From: Psychrobacter sp. BI730
GTDB taxonomy: Bacteria > Pseudomonadota > Gammaproteobacteria > Pseudomonadales > Moraxellaceae
Length of the DNA: 64,000 nucleotides
Assembly: GCF_013414195.1 (NCBI RefSeq)
Contig: NZ_JAATTV010000005.1
Span: 1 to 64,000, forward strand
Reading direction: 5' to 3'
Part shown: in pieces, positions 58,313-64,000 of the stretch
How positions within the stretch are numbered: position 1 is the first letter of the stretch
Layout: the number at the start of each line of letters is the position of its first letter
Translations under genes and position numbers: made by a program
Notes under the pieces: model-generated
What the model saw: the letters and a program-made list of their open reading frames with translations, nothing else
Database searches by the model: none
Told to the model about the DNA's origin: nothing

Positions 58313-58345
58313 TCTTAATTCCTTGAAATACAGTTAGTCAGCTAT

Positions 58346-59947
58346 TTATTCAGCAGTTTTGTGCAACAGCGCATAATAAAAACCATCGCCACTCGCGCTA
58401 TCAATCGGTAAGCACTGACGACCGATCGCTTGTTCGATGCCCCAGTTGCAATCGTCGGTAAACTCAATCACTACCGCATCATTATGATGAGTGATAAAGT
58501 CCTGCATTTGCTCAACGTTTTCTTGCTTTAAGATAGAACATGTCACATACAACAGATAACCACCAACCTTGAGTTGTGGCCATAGATTATGCAAGATGTC
58601 TGCTTGTAGCAGCGCCGTTTGCTCGATGTCTTCTTCAGTACGCAAGATGCTGATATCTGGATGACGGCGAATCACGCCAGTCGCAGTACAAGGAGAATCT
58701 AATAATATCGCATCAAATACCGGCTCATTTGTCGCCGCCTTTTTATTCTTGCCATGCTGCCATCTAGTCGCATCCGCACAGACAATATTCAATGCGATGC
58801 TGTTATTTGCTTGCTGCAAATCATGCTGACTTAGATTTAAACGCTGTAAATTCTCGCGAATACGCTCGATACGCGGTGCTTCATTATCAATAGCTGTTAC
58901 CTTGATATCAGTAATCGCAGGTGACGTTTCAGATGATATCTCATTATTGTCTTGTTTCACGTGAAACAACGATGATTCGTCGTTAGCGCTTATGAGCTCT
59001 AACCAATGAGCAAGCTTGCCACCAGGTGCCGCACAAGCATCTAGAATATGTAGCTCATTATTATTACTTTCATCACTGTCGCTGTCAGTGTTCGCACTTT
59101 CAGCGCTAAGCTTAGCCATTAATGCTTGATTAATAATCGGTGCAGCGAGCTGAGCATGCATATCTTGAACGCTAGCCGTTCCTAAAGTGAAATCAGGCAA
59201 AGCGTTAACGGCAGTACTTTGATGTAGTCTAAGACCTTTGGTTGATAGCGTGGTAGAAATAGCAGACCCTGATGAGTTTGCTACCTTAAAACCAGTCGTT
59301 AGCTCAACGATATCTGCATCAATTTCTGCGCCATCCAATGCATGCTGATAATCTTCTACCGAAGTAACCGCAGAGTTCACTCGTAAAAACATCGGTGCTG
59401 GCTGACGCAAACCTTGTGTCAGCTCATCATACTGTTCGCTCCAATCTTGTTTAAGCTGATAAGCGAGCCAATTCGGTAGACTATGCTTTTTATCGCATTT
59501 CTTACGGAATTTGCTTGGATTCTTGGCGACTTTACGCAAAATAGCATTCACCAAACCAGTCGAATGAGCAAACTCAATTTCTTTGGCTGCTTCAACGGTT
59601 TCATGAATTGCAGCATGGTCAGCCACTTCTAAATATAGCAACTGTACTAAGCCGACTTGAATGGTGGTACGCACTTCAACTTCGTCGATAGGGTTGTCTG
59701 CTAAGCTATCGAGCAAACGTGCCAGCGCATGCCATTGACGCAATGTCGTGAGCAGTAATGCATGAGCAAAGCCTTTATCGCCATCGTGCAGACTATTCAG
59801 TAACGGGTCAAGGACGCTTGAGAGCGACTGACCATTTTGAATAGCCAGTAAGGTACGAATCACACGCACGCGTACGCTGCCATTCATAATAAGATTGCTT
59901 GATGGTTTGAGCTTATTGTTTCTAGGCGCAGTACTGTTTTGTCTCAT
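58346..59947 (-). CDS. rsmB: 16S rRNA m5C967 methyltransferase
   Basis: 533 aa. RsmB (Fmu) methylates C967 of 16S rRNA. A NusB-like N-terminal domain (about residues 20-160) precedes the methyltransferase domain with the SAM motif DACAAPGGK, DAILLDSPCTATGVIRRHPD and the catalytic cysteine in YVTCSIL. It is longer than E. coli (429 aa) through insertions near 265-285 and 315-340. A perfect parS site lies in the second insertion. The start at 59947 has AAGGAA 11 nt upstream, and an ATG 20 codons later is an alternative. It lies 65 nt downstream of fmt. Confidence 0.93.
   Translation of the reverse strand: MRQNSTAPRNNKLKPSSNLIMNGSVRVRVIRTLLAIQNGQSLSSVLDPLLNSLHDGDKGFAHALLLTTLRQWHALARLLDSLADNPIDEVEVRTTIQVGLVQLLYLEVADHAAIHETVEAAKEIEFAHSTGLVNAILRKVAKNPSKFRKKCDKKHSLPNWLAYQLKQDWSEQYDELTQGLRQPAPMFLRVNSAVTSVEDYQHALDGAEIDADIVELTTGFKVANSSGSAISTTLSTKGLRLHQSTAVNALPDFTLGTASVQDMHAQLAAPIINQALMAKLSAESANTDSDSDESNNNELHILDACAAPGGKLAHWLELISANDESSLFHVKQDNNEISSETSPAITDIKVTAIDNEAPRIERIRENLQRLNLSQHDLQQANNSIALNIVCADATRWQHGKNKKAATNEPVFDAILLDSPCTATGVIRRHPDISILRTEEDIEQTALLQADILHNLWPQLKVGGYLLYVTCSILKQENVEQMQDFITHHNDAVVIEFTDDCNWGIEQAIGRQCLPIDSASGDGFYYALLHKTAE
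58953..58968. promoter_or_regulatory. Perfect parS ParB-binding site inside rsmB
   Basis: TGTTTCACGTGAAACA is the exact 16-bp consensus of bacterial chromosomal parS, a perfect palindrome. It lies inside the rsmB coding region, in an insertion relative to E. coli, where the protein tolerates the encoded residues. ParB binds such sites near oriC in many bacteria. Confidence 0.93.
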
Positions 59948-60012
59948 TAAATTTCATTTCCTTGACGTATGATCGATAGCGTCTTGTGCAAGTAGGTTAA
60001 ATATAAGTAACG

Positions 60013-61089
60013 TTATTTTGTTTCTGACGTAAATTGATCGCCGTCATTTAATTGGTTGCCATGGCAAACTTGTTCAGCAGTCATCGGCTTACCACCCGCA
60101 AACTGCAAGTGAGTAATGGCTAAAGTAGTGGCCGACGACTCGGTATCATTATCCTTACCACAAGCGACTAAGATCGCTTTTCGTCCGACACTGATAACCG
60201 TTCCAGCAGGTTTATTCGTTTGCTGCGATGTATTTACAGGTAAGCTAGCCAACACTTTGACGCGCTGCCCTGCTAGGAAAGTATAAGCACCCGGCCATGG
60301 TGTCAGCCCACGAATTTGGCGTTCAATAGCGGCAGCAGGCTGCGACCAATCAACTTCGCCTTCGGTTTTGACCAGCTTTTCAGCGTAGTTGGCTTGACTA
60401 TCATTTTGAGCAATAGCTTGAGCTTGATAAGCAGCTAAATCTTTTAACACCGTACTAATGGCTGTCGCACCAAGTGCAGCCATCTTATCATGTAGGCTAG
60501 CAGCGGTATCATCAGAGGCAATACTTTCGCTAACTTTATAAAGCATGTCACCTGTATCAAGACCTTTGTCCATCTGCATAATGGTAATTCCTGTCTCATC
60601 GTCTCCGGCCAAGAGTGCACGATGGATAGGTGCAGCACCGCGCCAGCGTGGCAACAGTGAAGCGTGAATATTCAAGCAACCATGAGTAGGCGTCTCTAAT
60701 ACACCGATAGGTAGGATCAACCCGTAAGCGGCGACAATCATCACATCTGGTTGATAGGTGCGCAGAGTTTGCCTAGCAGCTAGCCCTTCTGCACTAGACT
60801 TTTTAAAAGTGACTGGCTGCTCTACAGCGATATCATGTGTCAATGCAACTTCTTTTACCGCAGAGGCTGACAGCTTTTGACCACGACCTGCTTTACGATC
60901 AGGCTGGGTGTAAACAGCAACTATCTCTATATTCAGCGCTTCTTGCTGCTTAATTAACGACTCAAGGCTGATAGCAGCAAATTCAGGTGTACCCGCAAAT
61001 ACTACCCTTAATCGGTTAATAGTTGGGTTATCATGGTCAGTAAGCGAGTTAGATGTATCAAAGGTAGGAGCAGTTGTAGTCATAATCAT
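60013..61089 (-). CDS. fmt: Methionyl-tRNA formyltransferase
   Basis: 358-aa enzyme that formylates initiator Met-tRNA. The VVFAGTPEFAA start of the Rossmann fold, the formyl-binding HASLLPRWRGAAPI and the C-terminal OB domain (about 240-350) are present. It has about 25 extra polar residues at the N-terminus and a longer tail than E. coli (315 aa). The start (61089 or 61083) is uncertain because no strong ribosome-binding site is seen. def, the usual neighbour, is not present. Confidence 0.95.
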   Translation of the reverse strand: MIMTTTAPTFDTSNSLTDHDNPTINRLRVVFAGTPEFAAISLESLIKQQEALNIEIVAVYTQPDRKAGRGQKLSASAVKEVALTHDIAVEQPVTFKKSSAEGLAARQTLRTYQPDVMIVAAYGLILPIGVLETPTHGCLNIHASLLPRWRGAAPIHRALLAGDDETGITIMQMDKGLDTGDMLYKVSESIASDDTAASLHDKMAALGATAISTVLKDLAAYQAQAIAQNDSQANYAEKLVKTEGEVDWSQPAAAIERQIRGLTPWPGAYTFLAGQRVKVLASLPVNTSQQTNKPAGTVISVGRKAILVACGKDNDTESSATTLAITHLQFAGGKPMTAEQVCHGNQLNDGDQFTSETK

Positions 61090-61410
61090 GCATTATATAA
61101 GGTTTATTTGTTCATTATAGGTGAGTTTACGGCGCAGTGCCATGATTGTAATGACCTCACTTCATGATAACCAATGACATTATTTGCCTTTATAATATCA
61201 AGGACATCGAACGTTCTATTTATATCTTTTACAAAACAATTTGGTGTTAATAACCACTCTCTGTAAACAGTAAGCCGTTATTCTGCTATAAATAGAAGGT
61301 AACACTAAAAATTTTAGACAATTCAACTGTCGTATAATTCACCTACAATATGTAGAAACCTAATTTTAATTTCACTATATTCTTTCGTGTCGAGATAGGG
61401 CCACGCTTTC
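61090..61410. other. Divergent spacer between fmt and the sensor kinase
   Basis: About 320 nt. It must hold the promoters of both genes, but I could not assign clear boxes. The sensor-kinase ATG at its right end has GATAGGG upstream as a weak ribosome-binding site. Confidence 0.4.
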
Positions 61411-64000
61411 ATGCAACAGTTTCAGTCCTTACAGCGCTTATTGATTTTTTATGCCTTGTCTCTCACGGTTATGTTACTGCTGTACTATGTCACACTGTTT
61501 GATGGGATGAAAAAACATAGTGAGCAACATAGCATAGATACTTTTTATGCCCTACAGCACAGTATTATTGAGCATGCAGCGCCTGTAGATAGTGAAATAA
61601 AAAGAATCTTAGAGCAACCTACTTTTGATCACCTTAGTTATCAGCTGATTTTGATGATGCCTTCTGGGCAGACCTATATTCATCATAATACTCGTCCTAA
61701 TGAATCTGCTTTTTCTACCGTTGCTTTCCCTACCATCGGTACATCAGCTTCTAGCAGCAGCGACCATAGCTCTTATACCATCAATAGCAATGACCTAACA
61801 GGAATCATTAATCTAAAAAGCGGACATCAGATTTATATCGTATTACGCCACGAACCTTTTGTTGTTGACTGGATATCTTACCGTTATTGGCTCCCTTTGA
61901 TGGTCGCCATCGTACTATTTTTCATGGCATTGCTCTATATGCTCAATCGTCGAACCAACTGGGAGCAATTACTGGTTTATACCGATAATTTGAGTAGCCG
62001 CGCAAAAGAATCTTATACGCCGCCGCCGTTTCTACAAAAGAAATCTACTACCGAGTTCATGCTGTTAGGTCATGCGTTAAGTCGCGTCAGCTACCAACTA
62101 CATAATGACTATCGGCGTATAAAAACATTGACTCATCGGTTAGAACGTCTGGTCGATCAGGCACCTTTACCGATGTTGATGAGTATACGACATGGTCAAA
62201 TTAGTTTCTATAATCAACGCTTTGAACAGGTATTTGCACCTTCTGTACATAAAGAAATTAGTTATAGACTTACTGACTTTATTCAAGGTAAAGATGAAGC
62301 GACACAAGTCCTACTACAAAATATGTCCAGCTTACGCATTACCCGCACACTCATCGTTTATGGCTTAGAAAACCAGCAAGCCTATCAACTTCACGTAACA
62401 CCATGGTTTGGTGAACATGGCCAAGTTCATGGCTTTACTGTGATTTTTAATAACGTCGACGATATTCTCCAAAAATCTGAGCAATTACAGCTGCACAACC
62501 AACAACTGCAATTACAAATTGATGAATCAAACGAAGCCCAGGCATTTATAGGTCGTAAGTTAAGGTTACCACTAGAGAAGATAATTGATTCGTTGGAACC
62601 CATCGACCCTTCAACATTGACAGCTCAAGGCAAAAAAACTCTAAATACATTGATTACAACCAGTCAAAGCATGTTGACTGTGCTCAATGAGACGCTAGCA
62701 ACAGAGGAAGTTGAAGTCAGAAAAACACGTCTAAGTATAGAAACGGTTGATATTTATAAGGTAAGCAAAGAGGTTAGCAATTTAGTCACAAAAGAAATAA
62801 GACAACAAGGGTTAGAATTGATCTATTTCTTTGCGCCAGACTGTCCTCGTTACATCGAAACTGATTACATTCGACTGCACCATATCCTATTAAACATGTT
62901 GAAAAACGCTATTAGCTTTACAACATCAGGCTATGTCGCGCTCACTGTTGATCGTGTGCCTGAAGATAAAGTAACGCGAATAAGTAATCAGCATTTAACT
63001 CCTAACAATGACACGACAATGCCTACGCAGACATCTTATTGGATTCGCTTTAGCGTAAAAGACACTGGAGCAACTATTACTCCTGAGAGAAAAAATCAAT
63101 TAGTCAATATCTTGAATCAAAGCAATCATAACTTAGTTGAAGACAGTAATATTGGCTTGAGTGATGCCAATAGCTTTGCTCAGTTACTCGGCGGTTTTAT
63201 CGAACTCAGTAATACGGTAGATAAAGAGACGGTATTTAGCCTCTACCTTCCTTATCCTCATACCACTTATCAATCGGTATATCATCGTTGTTCGCAGCTG
63301 CCCCATATTCACCTTATCGCTATCATCAATCAGCCTCTAGTTGCTAAACATTTACAACGTTTGTGCGAGTACTTAACGATATCCGTGACTATCTACAGCA
63401 CTTTAGATAGAGCCACTGTACAGCAGCTAAAAAATAAATTAAAACAAGATGAGCAAACCATCATTCCTGTCTTGTTATTAGATTATGAGTATAGCCAATC
63501 CATCACCTTACCAGTTCATGCGAGCAACAAGTATAACGAACAACAAGAAGCGTTAAACGACCTAGTCGCTACGCCTTCACTACCGAAGATATTGCTTAGC
63601 ATGAAACTTGAAAGGCATATCCCTTCTACTTTACTAGGCCAATATGATGGATTTTTGACCAAACCCTTGGACGCAAGTTTACTAATTTCTGAACTGCTAC
63701 GTTTAACCTTGTTTGCAAGGAAAACGCTAAACATACTGGTCAAACATCAATATGACAGCAGTCTATCTTTTGTAGAAGATATACCTAAGAAAGAAATCTT
63801 ATCTCCACTGATTTTGGTCGTAGAAGACAGCCCTACTAACCAAAAGATAGCCTGTAAAATGTTAAGTAAACTTGGTTATCGTAGCATCGTCGCAGAAGAT
63901 GGACAGCAAGCACTTGAGAAACTCAAAAGCCAACGTGAAGAGATTTCTCTGATTTTGATGGACTGCCGAATGCCCGTTATGGATGGCTTACAAGCCACAC
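61411..64000 (+). CDS. Degenerate hybrid sensor histidine kinase/response regulator (partial)
   Basis: The open frame runs off the window after 863 codons. Order: membrane helix (about 9-28), periplasmic segment with Ser-rich patch, second helix (about 158-178), PAS-like region (about 245-355), a histidine-kinase dimerisation region, an HATPase-like domain, a first receiver-like domain and a second receiver. The overall plan resembles BarA/GacS. The H-box reads GRKLRLPL (around 381-388) where the family has SHELRTPL, so the phosphorylated His is absent. The N-box (NMLKNAISF, about 495-503) remains, G1 reads DTGATI (about 551) and G2 SNIGLS (about 579). The first receiver lacks its acidic pair, and the second is canonical (VVEDSPTN; Asp851 in MDCRMPVMDG). 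Confidence 0.85.
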   Translation, partial: MQQFQSLQRLLIFYALSLTVMLLLYYVTLFDGMKKHSEQHSIDTFYALQHSIIEHAAPVDSEIKRILEQPTFDHLSYQLILMMPSGQTYIHHNTRPNESAFSTVAFPTIGTSASSSSDHSSYTINSNDLTGIINLKSGHQIYIVLRHEPFVVDWISYRYWLPLMVAIVLFFMALLYMLNRRTNWEQLLVYTDNLSSRAKESYTPPPFLQKKSTTEFMLLGHALSRVSYQLHNDYRRIKTLTHRLERLVDQAPLPMLMSIRHGQISFYNQRFEQVFAPSVHKEISYRLTDFIQGKDEATQVLLQNMSSLRITRTLIVYGLENQQAYQLHVTPWFGEHGQVHGFTVIFNNVDDILQKSEQLQLHNQQLQLQIDESNEAQAFIGRKLRLPLEKIIDSLEPIDPSTLTAQGKKTLNTLITTSQSMLTVLNETLATEEVEVRKTRLSIETVDIYKVSKEVSNLVTKEIRQQGLELIYFFAPDCPRYIETDYIRLHHILLNMLKNAISFTTSGYVALTVDRVPEDKVTRISNQHLTPNNDTTMPTQTSYWIRFSVKDTGATITPERKNQLVNILNQSNHNLVEDSNIGLSDANSFAQLLGGFIELSNTVDKETVFSLYLPYPHTTYQSVYHRCSQLPHIHLIAIINQPLVAKHLQRLCEYLTISVTIYSTLDRATVQQLKNKLKQDEQTIIPVLLLDYEYSQSITLPVHASNKYNEQQEALNDLVATPSLPKILLSMKLERHIPSTLLGQYDGFLTKPLDASLLISELLRLTLFARKTLNILVKHQYDSSLSFVEDIPKKEILSPLILVVEDSPTNQKIACKMLSKLGYRSIVAEDGQQALEKLKSQREEISLILMDCRMPVMDGLQAT

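Noticed and set aside
1-64000. CRISPR arrays, prophage and integrative elements
   Set aside because: No regularly spaced repeats, no phage structural or integrase genes and no tRNA-flanked island were seen. The only mobile element is the IS5-family copy.

Overview
The window is ordinary chromosome from a gammaproteobacterium, most likely Psychrobacter or a close relative in the Moraxellaceae. This is inferred from the protein sequences (ThrRS, IF3, RNase R, Na+-NQR, DnaK), the moderate GC content with AT-rich spacers, the gene order and the scattered his genes. No database search was possible. Nearly all genes are housekeeping. Accessory DNA is limited to one IS5-family element, an AT-rich HTH-metallopeptidase/PIN-domain pair at about 26.5-28.2 kb, and a lone DUF2806-like gene at about 57.3-58.3 kb.

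Layout from left to right. At 0-3.3 kb a stable-RNA-type promoter fires off the left edge on the minus strand, followed by thrS and infC (AUU start) on the plus strand. The thrS leader carries an anticodon-arm-like hairpin. At 3.6-10.3 kb are a TelA-family gene, rnr, a small membrane protein, a BON-MscS channel and hisA. At 11.4-20.3 kb lies a complete Na+-NQR module: nqrABCDEF, then an SDR gene, then the flavin transferase apbE and the assembly factor nqrM. At 20.6-26.4 kb are an MFS exporter and a tesA-ybbA-ybbP cluster. The small AT-rich island follows, then avtA, hisH, hisB, a PanZ-like gene, tRNA-Phe, a DUF4385 gene, gph, yifB and hemN up to 38.7 kb.

At 38.8-42.5 kb are qmcA-nfeD and two tandemly duplicated outer-membrane beta-barrel genes separated by an 841-bp IS5-family element whose transposase is frame-disrupted. 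Then come bioF-bioC, dnaK and grpE (each with its own sigma-32-like promoter), a hormone-sensitive-lipase-type hydrolase, a membrane metallophosphoesterase, a TIGR01777 epimerase, tsaC, dprA, a LysM protein, thrC, the DUF2806-like gene, rsmB and fmt. The window ends inside a large hybrid sensor-kinase gene.

The strongest observations are these. (1) There is a perfect 16-bp ParB site (parS) inside rsmB and a one-mismatch copy 8 kb away, which suggests the right part of the window is close to oriC. (2) The terminal sensor kinase lacks the phospho-accepting histidine and has degraded ATP-binding boxes and a degraded first receiver, but keeps an intact last receiver. (3) A tRNA-Thr anticodon mimic sits upstream of thrS. 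(4) The outer-membrane protein duplication is split by an IS. I found no CRISPR array, prophage or obviously new multi-gene system.
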